DNA of 64,000 nt from Coenobita brevimanus (taxonomy: Eukaryota > Arthropoda > Malacostraca > Decapoda > Coenobitidae): assembly GCA_032717465.1 (NCBI GenBank), contig CM064669.1, forward strand, positions 48,313,343 through 48,377,342, in the 5' to 3' direction. How positions within the stretch are numbered: the first letter of the stretch is position 1; every line of letters starts with the position of its first letter. The position numbers and the translations under genes were made by a program. The notes below the pieces were generated by a model, which saw nothing but the letters and a program-made list of their open reading frames with translations, was not told the DNA's origin and ran no database searches. Below, one piece after another: positions 23,139 to 34,400 of this stretch.

Positions 23139-23395
23139 TATCACGCACAGAACTGGACAGATACTGACTGATGCGTGTCAGGGCAGGGGTGGGGGGGGCC
23201 CCCGGGGGGTGGGAGGAGGGAGGTGTGGGAGGGCTGGCGTGAAAGAACTTTACAGCTACTCTTGCGTGAAACAATTTGCACACAGGAAAAACACGCGGTG
23301 TTCAAAATATTCACGAACGTTCCAGAATGACACCTGCGGTTTGGTCCAGTTTTGTCAATGTCATTCTGGAATGACACTCGCGGTTAAAGGGTTAA

Positions 23396-23525
23396 CAGAC
23401 AAGAATTCGGGCCTCAACCTTGTTTGGATCCGGTGATGTATATGTTTCATTGTTTCATTTAAACCAAGCTAACACTAAAGAATTTTTATGAAACTGGCGA
23501 TAGTATAGTCATGAAGTGATTATTG

Positions 23526-23569
<44 letters not shown>

Positions 23570-24370
23570 ACCAAATAAAGTATGTGAAGATAGGTAGAAT
23601 AAAACAAGGATTTCCCCGTGGGCTGCTTTGCAAAATGAACATAAATCTTTTGTTTTAGTGGTTCCACTTAGTCTTTTATTTTTAGAACCATCATCCTCTC
23701 AAAAAAATAAAAATAAATAAAAAATAGACTGAGCCTGTTGAATTTTGAATTTTGTGTATTCTTGTGAGAAATAATGACATTTGAAGCCATTGTCATACAT
23801 AGAAAATAAGCACATTATCTTCCCAGTTCAGTGTGAGGAAAATTTGAATGAGTAAAGAGATTATGAAGTAATGTTGCATCCAGCCAGTCACCAACCTGTC
23901 AAGTGGATCTTCGCCTCGATAAAAAAATAAACTGAGTAGAGTGCTTGTTTCAGATATTTTCGATTTTACCGTTTTGTATTCGGTAGACTAACCGCTATGT
24001 ATTTGTTAGACTGAGTCAATGAAGATAACTTTGTGCCATAGAAAACAAGTTATAATATTATGCTCTTTTGTATTTGTTTCAGGGTTAATGCCAAACAGTT
24101 TTACTCAGCTTAGAGGAGACCCGTGAGGCTGAAGGTACCAGAAAGTCCCCAATGCCTCTTCAACCTGAGGATGTGCTGTGGACTTTATTATAACGTCTCA
24201 CGACTTTATCTGAGGAGAGACCCTTTGGTAAGGAGTGAATACTCTTTTTTCATCATCATAACCTCCAGTGCCATACGATCTGCAAGGGGATTATATACAA
24301 GCTGTGTTATGTAATCACCATCATCGTCATCATGAACTTTACCTTATTTCATCATCATAATGAACTATGT
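23396..24370. other. Non-coding with simple repeats and an F6 MITE fragment
   Basis: (CT)n runs at 23529-23567. At 24085-24170, AGTTTTACTCAGCTTAGAGG and CTCTTCAACCTGAGG match the F6 MITE interior and end. No gene is supported. Confidence 0.55.
23529..23567. repeat. (CT)n microsatellite
   Basis: An uninterrupted CT run of about 39 bases. Confidence 0.96.
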
Positions 24371-24374
24371 TATT

Positions 24375-24477
24375 TCCTCCTCCTCCTCCTCCTCCTCCTC
24401 ATCATCATCATCATCATCATGAACTTCAACATTATTTCCTCCTCCTCTTCTTCCTCCTCCTCCTCCTCCTCCTCCTC

Positions 24478-24511
<34 letters not shown>
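24375..24511. repeat. (CCT)n/(CAT)n compound microsatellite
   Basis: Alternating blocks of CCT and CAT trinucleotides. Open frames through it (poly-Ser, poly-Glu, poly-Asp) are artefacts. CAT/ATG blocks match the tails of S1 and F7 and may have grown from one. Confidence 0.95.
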
Positions 24512-24606
24512 ACTATTATGTTTAAAGTTGTGGTGAGATAGGATCCAGAAACAAGGAAAGACAAGAGCACAAAAGAGAGAACCACCACCATGCCCAGTGA
24601 AATGAA

Positions 24607-24607
<1 letters not shown>

Positions 24608-24640
<33 letters not shown>
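24608..24640. repeat. (CA)n microsatellite
   Basis: A CA run of about 33 bases at the tail side of a reverse-oriented S1 copy. Confidence 0.95.
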
Positions 24641-24645
<5 letters not shown>

Positions 24646-24756
24646 ATCATCCAATCCTATGTTGCCCCATGAGGAGCGTAGGAGCCCGGGGCTAGGCAAG
24701 TTGGTCCAGACATTTAAGATGAAAGTGACAAATCTCACTCATCCCTGAGTGACATA
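24641..24756 (-). repeat. SINE-like repeat S1 copy
   Basis: Reverse orientation: AATCCATCATCCAATCCTAT, GAGCCCGGGGCTAGGCAAG, then TCACTCATCCCTGAGTG. Confidence 0.75.
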
Positions 24757-24914
24757 ACATGACAGTTTTTTATGCAGCTTCCCAAGTTGACAGTTTAGGC
24801 TCTCTTTCTCTTCAGATTCATAAAATTCAATGATTAAGCTTTAAAATGATGTATAATTTATATACTTTTAAGCAATTCTGATTTTGACACAAAAGGTTGA
24901 CATCTTCGTGGAAT

Positions 24915-25095
24915 TTCCCAAATGTGACATCCATCCAGGAACTAAACTTTTACACTATTCCCTGCTGTCAGCCGCAAGGGAATACAGACTCTGTGCATGG
25001 GAAGGGCAGTTGCTTCCCTGCAGTTGATGAGTCTGCTCATCTAAACAGACAAGGGTTGATCAACAGCAACAACCCCTGGAGTGTGATGTAGGCAA
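24915..25095 (+). repeat. Dispersed repeat (partner of 58385-58555)
   Basis: ACATCCATCCAGGAACTAAA..GGTTGATCAACA is shared with 58385-58555, where it follows directly on F3. It is probably the downstream part of the F3 repeat. Confidence 0.65.
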
Positions 25096-25204
25096 ATTTC
25101 TGTAATTCTTTGTATTGGAAGGCAGATTAATTCAGCATATGGTGACATTTTTTTTGTCCCTTCAATATGTAAACTGTAGCCAGCATATACTGTATGTGGA
25201 CTGC

Positions 25205-25267
25205 AGACTGGGGTACTGCATTTTTATTATTATTATTACTATTATTATTATTACTATTATTATTATT
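25205..25267. repeat. (ATT)n-rich microsatellite
   Basis: ATT and ACT trinucleotides interspersed at 25220-25267. Confidence 0.85.
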
Positions 25268-25336
25268 TACTCTCGGATATGTTTATGTGAAGCTACAGAA
25301 CGTGGTCAGTGTTTTTGGCGTATCATACAGAGCCAG

Positions 25337-25450
25337 GATTCTGGGGGCTTGAATGGTGAGCGAATGGAAGCGTGGCCCATTGGATTGGGCAAATTTGGGC
25401 TGTCTGGACATTGCTACTCCTCACCCTGCCCAGATGATGATGATGATGAT
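25337..25450 (+). repeat. Dispersed repeat F7 with (ATG)n tail
   Basis: GGGGGCTTGAATGGTGAGCG..CCCATTGGATTGGGCAAATT..CCCTGCCCAGATGATGATG. It abuts the family-1 LINE directly. Confidence 0.7.
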
Positions 25451-25464
25451 TATCATTATAGCAA

Positions 25465-27543
25465 GGAGGAATACTTGGCTGCCAAGCGTAGGGCTAGAAG
25501 AGAGGTATACAGGGCGAAGTCTGAGTCACCGAGACTTTTGTTTGATAACCTAAATAGTGAGGAAAGGAAAAATATGATATTTAAGGTGATGAAGTGATCA
25601 GATGAAGAGATAATCGGGATATTATAGGTGAGCAGTGTGAAGAATGATGAAGGAAGGGTAGTGGTGAACAGTGGGGATATTAAAGATGCATGGAGAGAGC
25701 ATTATAACCGGTTGTTGAATGAGGAGTTTGACTGGGACAGGGAAGGTTTGGAGCCAGCAGATCCAGTGTTTGGCCCTTGGCCTTTAATTGATGCTGCTAC
25801 TGTGAGTGAGGCAATAGGCAGGATGAAGGTGGGGAAGGCAGCAGGTGTGTCTGGGTTGACTGCCGAAATGTTGAAGGCCTCAGGAGATATAGGGGTGCAG
25901 TTAGTCACTGACCTGACAAATATGATTATTTATGAGTGAATGCCACTCAGGGATGAGTGAGGCTGGTCACTCTCATCTTAAATGTCGAGACCAACTGCCT
26001 AGCCCCGGGCTCCTACGCTTCTCATGGGGCAATGTAGGATTGGGTGATGGATGGATGGTGTTGTCCCAGATGATTGGCTGAAGAGTGTAATTGTAAATGT
26101 GTATAAAGGGAAGGGTGATGACCTGGAAATAGGAAATTATAGAGGTATAAAGCTTTTAGATCAGATAATGAAGGTAATGGAGAGAGTCTTAGAAGGTATG
26201 ATTAGAGAGAGAGTGAATGTTGATGAGATGCATTTTGGGTTTATGCCAGGTAGGGGGACCACTGATGCCATATTCATTGTTAACAGCTTCAGGAAAAATA
26301 TATTGGTAAGAAAAGGGATCTGTATTTTGTTTTTGTTGATTTGGAAAAGGCCTTTGACAGAGTCCCTAGAGAGGTGGTGAAGTGGGCAATGAGAAGGCTT
26401 GACTAGGAGGAGTGGCTGGTTAGGGTGGTTATGGCTATGTATGTGGGTGCTCGCACCCAGGTAAGAGTGAATGGAGATTTGAGTGATGAGTTTTCCGTGA
26501 ACGTTGGTGTGCATCAGGGGTCAGTTTTGAGTCCTATGTTGTTTATCATGGTACTTGAAGCCCTCTCACATGACTTCACATGCCCGTGGGAGATGTTGCA
26601 TGTTGATGATTTGGTGTTGATTGCAGAGAATGAAAAGGAAGCGGAGGAAAGATTTAGGTAGTGGAGGGATGGTATGGGGCACAAAGGCTTAAGGGTAACT
26701 GCAGATAAAACAAAAGTGATGATATCTAGGGTTGGTGGCGGTACTGTCAAAGACGAGGGAGAGTGGCCCTGTGCAGTTTGACACGAGGGCGTGGGAAGTA
26801 ATTCCATCTTGTGCGGTGTTTGTGATAAATGGGGGTGCAAGAGATGTAGTGCTGTCAGAGGTATACTGTGAGATACTGCTGATTTTATGTGTACGGCATG
26901 TTGGGGAGAGCAGATGGAGATTGTCAGGCGTGAAGGGATTGATCTTGCTGGTGAATCTCTTGAATGTGTGGAAGAGTTTTGTTATTTGGGAAACATGTTG
27001 TGTGCTGGAGGTGGGGCTGGAGCTAGCTTTGTGGCTGGGGTGAGAAGTGGTTGGAAGAAGTTCAGGGAGCTCTTGGCTTTCATGACATTGAGAGGACTCT
27101 TCCTATATGCTAAGAGGTCTTTGTGTGCAGCATGTGTTAGGAGTGTCATGCTGTATGGTAGTGAGACCTGAGCAGTAAAGGAGGAGGATATTCGCAGGCT
27201 TAGACGTACAGAAATGGCAGTGATAAGGTGGATGTGTAGTGCATCCCTGCATGCAAGGTCTGGGGGGGCTGGGTTTACGGTGGAAGAGTTGAGAGGTAGG
27301 ATGGGACTGGAATGTATTGGTGTTGTAATGAGCAGAGGTAAATTGAGATGGTTTGGGCATGTGGAGAGGATGGGGGATGATAATTGGGTGAGGATGGTGA
27401 GAAATGTTAATATTGGGGGTGGGGTTATGAGGGGTAGACCGAGAAAGACATGGGACGAGGTCATTAAGTGTGACCTCAGGGTTATGGGACTGAACAGGGA
27501 GGCTGCAATAGATCGTGCAGCATGGAGAGCCACCATTACGTGA
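25465..27543 (+). pseudogene. LINE family 1 reverse transcriptase, broken
   Basis: Blocks in order: WREHYNRLLNEEFDW, MKVGKAAGVSGLTAEMLKA (25826-), VPDDWLKSVIVNVYKGKGDD (26065-), GNYRGIKLLDQIMKVMERVL, GFMPGRGTTDAIF, a frame change before the LEKAFDRV palm block (about 26345), GVHQGSVLSPMLFIMV (26508-), MLHVDDLVLIAE (YADD changed to HVDD, about 26595), GLRVTADKTKVM, a damaged PHD-like finger (26765-26900, second Cys replaced by a stop), LCAACVRSVMLYGSET, RLRRTEM and GRPRKTWDEVIKCDLRV. Several stops and the S1 insertion show it is long dead. It shows what lies upstream of the truncated copy at 4550-5730. Confidence 0.85.
25930..26050 (+). repeat. SINE-like repeat S1 inserted in LINE
   Basis: GCCACTCAGGGATGAGTGAG to GGGGCAATGTAGGATTGGGT, followed by GATGGATGG. 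The LINE frame resumes at GTTGTCCCAGATGATTGG. No clear target-site duplication could be delimited. Confidence 0.8.
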
Positions 27544-28928
27544 CCAAGGCTGACTCGTGCAAGCATGTTGGAGCCATTAACCCCTTAACCACGGGGCGTC
27601 ACTTTCGTGACGCTTGGAGGCAAGGGATCATACCGTGGGGCGTCGCTTTTGTGATTCTGTGTTATTTTGAATTCACCTGGGCTTCCAAGTGGGGGCTTGT
27701 ATCATCTATCAGTACTGCCAATGTCCAACACTAGTCAGCACTCCTAATCTCATCTGTACTCCCATCCATTGTTGACAATTTAGCCATTTCTCCCCGTTCT
27801 TGACTCCCCTCCCTACCCCCTCTCCATTACCCTATCCTCTCGCCTGCCTGGCCGTGGTACGCTAAGTAAATCTTCCCTGGAATTTTTCACTGATTTCATC
27901 CATTGAAATAAGCCCTATGCCCTATTCTTATACCAAATAATATATACAAGAAAGAAATAAGGTAAATGAGAGTGCCATACACCTGGAATTGGCTAATTAT
28001 CACCTGACAACACCTCACGTGCACTCGTTCGCTAATTTTCGCTGTTTATTTCCCCTTGAAATATGCCGTATAATCTATTTTCGTAATAAATATACATATA
28101 AGGAGGGAAGGGAGAAGCCCAAGTGATATTTACATTCACCTGGAACTACCTAATTTATAATGTATTGTCTAGATTTCCTGCCAGTCTTTTCAGTGCTATA
28201 ATTAGCTGTGTCAAGAGGCTAAACGTTGGCAGTACTGATTTCCCCTAGGTAGGCCTCCACCCCGCCCCACCCTTATCAGTTCACTCTCATCTTCCAGTGT
28301 GGGGGTATGTCTGTTCGCTCTTGCTAGCTTCAGGGCCTTTTCACCCCCATGCAAAGGGCCCTGTGACCTTCACCCCCTACTAAACCTCGTGTGGAAAGAG
28401 GTAAAGGGCTGACAATTGATAAAAGAGTGACTATGATCTTTCTATTGAGTAAAACAGTGCAAGTGGAATTGTAAATAATGTGTAAACAGCAAGTGAAAGT
28501 AATGAATGTAAATATACGTAAACAGTGGAAAATAGTTTTACAAGTTACTTCAAGTGACAGTTCATAACACAGTGTAAATAAAACAGAAATGTAAATAATG
28601 TAAATAAAATAGAGAACGTAAATAGAAATGTAAACGAGTAGTATTATAAGAATACGAGTATATACCCTAGGAGTAATGAAAGTGAAAGTTTCACTCTAGC
28701 ATGTCTGAATACTATGAGTTATGAGAGTGAAATTGAAAGTGACATTCACTCTCAATGCTAGTATACAGTACGAGAAAGTGAATTTCTACGTATTTTACTG
28801 AAAGAAATTGAATCCCTACAGTGACAGTAAACTAATACTACTGAAGGAAACTTATGGATAAAGACTGTAGATATATATAAGTGTTATATAGTAATAGAAA
28901 TATAAAGTGTGAGGGGTTTTATGATTAA

Positions 28929-30894
28929 CCCCTTAACCGCGGGGCGTCACTTTCGTGACGCTTGGGAGCAAGGGATCATACCGCGGGGCGTCGCTTTTGT
29001 GATTCTGTGTTATTTTGAATTCACCCGGGCTTTCAAGTGGGGGCTTGTATCATCTATCAGTACTGACAATGTCCAACACTAGTCAGCACTCCTAATCTCA
29101 TCTGTACTCCCATCCATTGTTGACAATTTAGCCATTTCTCCCCGTTCTTGACTCCCCTCCCTACCCCCCCTCCATTACCCTATCCTCTCGCCTGCCCGGC
29201 CATGCTACGTTAAGTAAATCTTCCCTGGAATTTTTCACTAATTTCATCCATTGAAATAAGCCCTATGTCGTATTCTTATACCAAATAATATATACAAGAA
29301 AGAAATCAGGTAAGTGAGAGTGCCATACACCTGGAATTGGCTAATTATCACCTGACAACACCTCACGTGCACTCGTTCGCTAATTTTCGCTGTTTTTTTC
29401 CCCTTGAAATATGCCGTATAATCTATTTTCGTAATAAATATACATGTAAGGAGAGAAGGGAGAAGCCTAACTGATATTTACATTCACCTGGAACTACCTA
29501 ATTTATAATGTATTGTCTAGATTTCCTGCCAATCATATCAGTGCTACACAAAGCTGTTTCAAGATTTAACATTGGTAGCTCTGATTATATATCTCCTAAG
29601 TAGGCCTCTAATCTATTTTCGTAATAAATATACATGTAAGGAGGGAAGGGAGAACCCTAAATGATATTTACATTCACCTGGAACTACCAAATTTATAATG
29701 TATTGTCTAGATTTCCTGCCAATCATATCAGTGCTAGACTTAGCTGTTTCAAGAAGTAATATTGGTAACTCTGAATAACCCCTAAAGCAGGCCTCTAGGC
29801 TAGCTGGCCTGGCCCCTGCGTTATCAGTGTAGTCTCATCTTCCGAAGTGAGAGGACGTATGTTTCATCTTGCTGACTTCAAGGCCTTTTTTCACCCCCAT
29901 GCAAATGGCTCTGTGACCTTTACCCCCTACTAAACCTCGTGTGGAAAGAGGTAAAGGGCTGACAATTGATAAAAGAGTGACTACGATCTTTCTATTGAGT
30001 AAAACAGTGCAAGTGGAATTGTAAATAATGTGTAAACAGCAAGTGAAAGTAATGAATGTAAATATACGTGAACAATGGAAAATAGTTTTATAAGTTATTT
30101 CAAGTGACAGTGCATAACACTGTAAATAAAATAGAAATGTAAATAACGTAAATAAAATAGAGAACGTAAATAGAAATGTAAATGAGTAGTATTATAAGAA
30201 TACGAGTATATACCCTAGGAGTAATGAAAGTGAAAGTTTCACTCTAGCATGTCTGAATGCTATGAGTTATGAGAGTGAAGATGAAAGTGACATTCACTCT
30301 CAATGCCAGTATACAGGACGAGAAAGTGAATGCTACGTATTTTACTGAAAGAAATTGAATCCCTACAGTGACAATAAACTAATACTACTGAAGGAAACTT
30401 ATGGATAAAGACTGTAGATATATATAATTGTTATATAGTAATAGAAATATAAAGTGTGAGGGGTTTTATGAATAATAAATGACAGACTACCATGAGCGAA
30501 CTAGTGCCAGTGCGACGATCAGACGCGCTCGTAATTTCCATTGCTTTCACAGTGTTTTTTTTTTTGAGTATGGATCCCAAACTACTTGAAAATTGTAGAA
30601 TAGTGTTTATAGTGTTTGTATCTGGCTGTGGTAATCATATTACGGGTTGTCGGGAAGTGTAAAGTGGAGACTTCGTTACCCTACTTCAGAGGTCTCCACA
30701 AGTCCTACGGTAACCGACGAAGGCTCAACAATCATTCCAGGAGAAAGCTGAAGGTATGTGCCATAAGCATATGTAATTTTATTATTCTAGGACTAATAAC
30801 TGATTTTTGGCATATATTTTTTGAGAGTCTGTCGGAGCCCAAATAACCCTGCGGCACACGCAAGTAATTGGTAAACAAGCCCGCGGTGTAGGGG
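28929..30894. mobile_element. Non-autonomous piggyBac element PB-B, nested in PB-A
   Basis: Starts CCCCTTAACCGCGGGGCGTC, ends CAAGCCCGCGGTGTAGGGG, with TTAA at 28925-28928 and 30895-30898. PB-A sequence stops at TTTTATGA and resumes at TAAATGACAGAGTACC, matching the uninterrupted TTTTATGAATAATAAATGAC seen inside PB-B and PB-C, so the junction is a clean insertion. PB-B has the same deletion layout as PB-A but carries an extra 190-bp tandem copy (29421-29797). Length is 1966 bp. Confidence 0.92.
29421..29797. repeat. 190-bp tandem duplication inside PB-B
   Basis: ATCTATTTTCGTAATAAATA begins at 29421 and again at 29611. Each copy runs through ATGTATTGTCTAGATTTCCT to AGGCCTCT. PB-A has one copy only (from 28074), which accounts for most of the length difference. 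Confidence 0.9.
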
Positions 30895-31330
30895 TTAATA
30901 AATGACAGAGTACCAAGAGCGAACTAGCGCAAGTGCGACGGTCAGACGCCTCGTAATTTTCATTGCTTTCACAGTGGGTTTTTTTTTGGAGTATGGATCC
31001 CAAACTACTTGAAAATCATAGAGTAGTGTTTATAGTGTTAATATCTGGCTGTGGTAATCATATTATGGGTTGTCGGGAAGTGTAAAGTGGAGACTTTGTT
31101 ACCCAACTTCAGAGGTCTCCACAAGTCCTACGGTAACGGATGAAGGCTCAACAAACATTCCAGGAGAAAGCTGAAGGTAGGTGCCATAAGCATATGTAAT
31201 TTTAATATTCTAGGACTAATAATTTATTTTTGGCAAATATTTTTTGAGAGTCTGTCGGAGCCCAAATAACCCCGCGGCACACGCAAAACATTGGTAAACA
31301 TGCCCGCAGTGTAGGGGTTAAAAATGAAAC

Positions 31331-31362
31331 GATTATTATTATTACTATTATTATTATTACTA
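31331..31362. repeat. (ATT)n microsatellite between PB-A and PB-C
   Basis: ATT/ACT repeats in the 126-bp spacer that separates the two piggyBac elements. Confidence 0.8.
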
Positions 31363-31451
31363 CAGACTTCGCAAATTCTTACTGCCATGTAGTTAAACCT
31401 TACTGTTCCCAGGTTATATTGTTCTTGCTGCTAACCAGATACTTTTGTTAA

Positions 31452-34400
31452 CCCCTTAACCGTGGGGCATCACTTTCGTGACGCTCGGCCACAATGGATC
31501 ATACCGCTGGGTGTCACTTTTGTGATTCTGTGTTATTTTGAATTATCCCGGTCTCTCAAGTGGTGGCTTGTATCATCTATCAGTACTGCCAATGTCCAAC
31601 ACTAGTCAGCACTCCAAATCTCATCTGTACTCCCATCCATTGTTGACAATTTAGCGATTTTACCCCCTTTGTGACTCCCCTCCCTACCTGCCCTCCATTA
31701 CCCTGTCCTCTCACCTCCCATGCCGCGCTGCGCCATGCAAATTTCCCCCGGATTTTTCCACAGATTTCATCCATTGAAATAAGCCCTATGCCCTATACTT
31801 ATACAAAATAATATATACCAAAAAAAAAAACAGGTAAGTGATAGTGTTATACACCAGAAATTGGCTAATTATCACCTGACAAAACCTCACGTGCATTCAT
31901 TCGCTACATTACCACGGTAATTTCCCCTTTGAATTATGCCTTGTAATCAATGTCTGTAATAAAAATATATATCAGAAAGGAAGGGAGAATCCTAATTGAT
32001 ATTTACATTCACCTGGAACTACCTATTTCTTTTTGTATTGCCGAGAGTTTTTACCTATAAAAAATTAGCCTGTAAGTTAGCAGCAGTCAGCCTAAAGTGT
32101 CATTGTCAACCCTTCCCTTCTCAGATAAGCCGCGGCATTTAGTTCCTTGTCCTCCGCTGTAGAGAAACGATGTCGCACTCGCGCCCCGCCATTCCTGCCG
32201 CTTCTGCGCCCATTGCAAAGGGCCCCGTGACCTCTACTCCTAAGAAAAGTAGTGAGGCAAGCAGGAAAGGCCTTAGTGACTCTGCAGTGGCACGTGAAGT
32301 GGCAGAATTGTCCATGATTATGATGGACGGTGACTATGACGATTCGGGTGAATCTTGTGATGAGCTGGGTGAGGTTATCGTGCCAGAAACAGCAACAACG
32401 AGTGCTACAGTGTGTGAATCAGTGTCTAGCTCCAAGGGAAAGGAGCCTTTAGTGCAGCAAGGACAGGAATTTGGGAAGGGAGTGAAAAGGTGGCGTGTTA
32501 GCCCCAGAACAATGCCCCCACTTGACCCAGCTCGCCATGAGTCACGAGTCCATTCACCTCCCCGTTCCCCAAGCCCCACTTCACTCATTTCTTCATCATC
32601 GTCGGCTGAGTTATCTCTGGAGTCTTCGTTGTCGGAGTCACCACCAGCATCAACAGTGAAGGCAGGCCGTAGAGGTAGAGGTAAATCAAGGTGAGTGAAA
32701 AGTAGTATAGCTAGTAGGATAAGGGCTGCTAGTGCTGTACGGCAACCTAGGGTCAGTGCGAGTGACCTTGACCGAGATAAATCTGCCTCACAGCCAACCT
32801 CCACCACCACCACCACCACCTGCCCTACACCATCACGACAGGGAATCCTGGACGCCTTCGCGTGGACGGAAGGGTCAGATTTTGTGCCAGAAAATTTAGT
32901 TTTTGATGAGAGCTCCTCAGGAGTTCGGGCTGCCTTCACTATGGACGAAAATGCTGAGTGTGTCGACTACCTTTTGGCCTTCCTAGATGACGAAGTCATG
33001 CAGCACATATGTGATGAGACCAACAGGTATGAATCACAACGTGCCGCAAGTGGTACAGGTGCAGCCAAGATGCAACAGTGGTCCATGCTGGGAGTGCAGG
33101 AGCTGTATGTGTTCTTTGCCCTCATGCTTCTCATGCCACACTCCAAGAAGCATGAGTTGGAAGAATACTGGTCCATGGACCCCTTACTACCCTCACCCAC
33201 CTTCAATAAGTACATGGCCAGAGATCGCTTCCGGAACATCATGGGAAACCTGCACTTTGCCGACAATGATGTACCTTCCCAAACCGACCCACTCTGGACG
33301 ATCCGGGAGATTCTGAGCAGAATGAAGGATAAGTTTATGTCATTCTTCCACCCCTTTCAGAAGGTTGTCATTGACGAATCCTTGGTTTTGTTCAGAGGAC
33401 GTCTTCGGGTTGTTCAGTACATTCCAAGCAAACGCCATCGCTTTGGAATTAAGTTCTTTGTACTGTGAGACTGTAAGACGGGGTACATCCTTGACTTCGT
33501 CATATATTCAGCCAGCACTGTCGATCTGGATAAAAGACACCCCCTTGGCTTCTCAGGCTGTGTAGTGAAAGTGCTCCTAGAAAAGTATTTTGGTGGGAAT
33601 CATGTGCTGTATACAGACAACTACTATACAGCACCGAAACTTGCCAAATACCTTTCTGAGCACAGCATTGGCTCCTGCGGCGCTGTGAAAAGTAATCGTG
33701 CCCACTTCCCCAAATTCCCAGAGGCGGGAACCTCGCAGCGAGGAGACGTGCATCTACGCAAGTGTGAGAAGATGCTGGCAATACGGTGGCATGACAAGAG
33801 GGTCGTGCACATGCTCACCACCGTACATAAGGGGGAGATGAGAGACAGTGGGAAGGTCGACCGTAGGACAGGCGAACCTGTGATGAAACCTGATGCTGTG
33901 TTGGATTATAATATCAACATGTGGCTGGTGGACAAGTCCGACATGATGATTGGTGAGATCGACTGCCTCAGGAAGAATACTAGGTGGTACAGGAAAGTTT
34001 TTCTGCATCTGATAGATATGACGATGCTGAACGCCTTCATCCTGTACAAGATGAAGGTCAAGCCACCCAAGTCCTTCTCCCTGAGGTTGTTCGCCAGGAC
34101 TTGTGTCCAGCAGCTGCTGGAAAGTTATGGTAGGGTGACAGCAGCAACTCCAAGGCGCCATCCAGTAACACTTCCCGACCGACTTGAGCAGAGGGCGTAT
34201 ATGGATCGGCACAGACTTGAGCTTATGCCTGCCACAGGGAATTGAAGGCTGCGATTTGCAGGTGTCAGGTATGCGCGCATACCACCCGCCACACACCTGA
34301 GCATAAACACACCTCTTGGCAGTGCGCTGAGTGCCAGGTTCCCCTCTGTGTTACCTGCTTCTTCGATTACCACAGCCAGAAGCAGTTCTAACAGTGCAAG

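Larger units (their letters stand above)
19953..23391 (-). mobile_element. piggyBac element PB1, complete, TTAA-flanked, 3.44 kb
   Basis: Terminal inverted repeats are CCCTTTAACCGCG on the left (19953) and CGCGGTTAAAGGG on the right (to 23391), a perfect 13-bp match. They are flanked by TTAA at 19949-19952 and 23392-23395, the piggyBac target duplication. The transposase lies on the minus strand (23138 to 20770). The left non-coding end holds a 137-144 bp tandem repeat (20454-20760). Near the right end, TCATTCTGGAATGA is palindromic and an inverted partner (TTCCAGAATGACAC) lies at 23319. The structure is complete but the gene is broken. Confidence 0.93.
25455..27576 (+). mobile_element. LINE family 1, longest copy, split by S1
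   Basis: From KEEYLAAKRRARREVYRAK (about 25465) through the finger/palm blocks to the 3' end GGAGCC at 27571-27576. The 5' part (ORF1 and endonuclease) is missing. An S1 element (25930-26050) sits between LTNMIIYE and VVPDDWLKS. The PB-A piggyBac begins one base after GGAGCC plus its TTAA, so the LINE inserted before both S1 and PB-A. Confidence 0.88.
27581..31317. mobile_element. Non-autonomous piggyBac element PB-A, split by PB-B
   Basis: The left end CCCCTTAACCACGGGGCGTC (27581) and right end GCCCGCAGTGTAGGGG (to 31317) are flanked by TTAA at 27577-27580 and 31318-31321. Its own sequence is 27581-28924 plus 30899-31317, about 1.77 kb. The left 250 bases match the left end of the coding element PB-C. 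At about 28330-28385 a remnant of the transposase start (ATGCAAAGGGCCCTGTGACC) remains, then sequence jumps to the part that in PB-C follows the gene (AGTGCAAGTG..AATAATGTGTAAA). It is an internally deleted derivative that would need transposase from a coding copy. Confidence 0.9.

Noticed and set aside
22734..23436. Plus-strand frames of 127-139 codons
   Set aside because: Antisense to the low-complexity N terminus of PB1 transposase or spanning its terminal repeat.
24085..24130. TTTGTTTCAG followed by open sequence, like a splice acceptor and exon
   Set aside because: The following bases match the interior of the F6 MITE.
32334..32939. Minus-strand frame of 201 codons
   Set aside because: Antisense to the PB-C transposase start.
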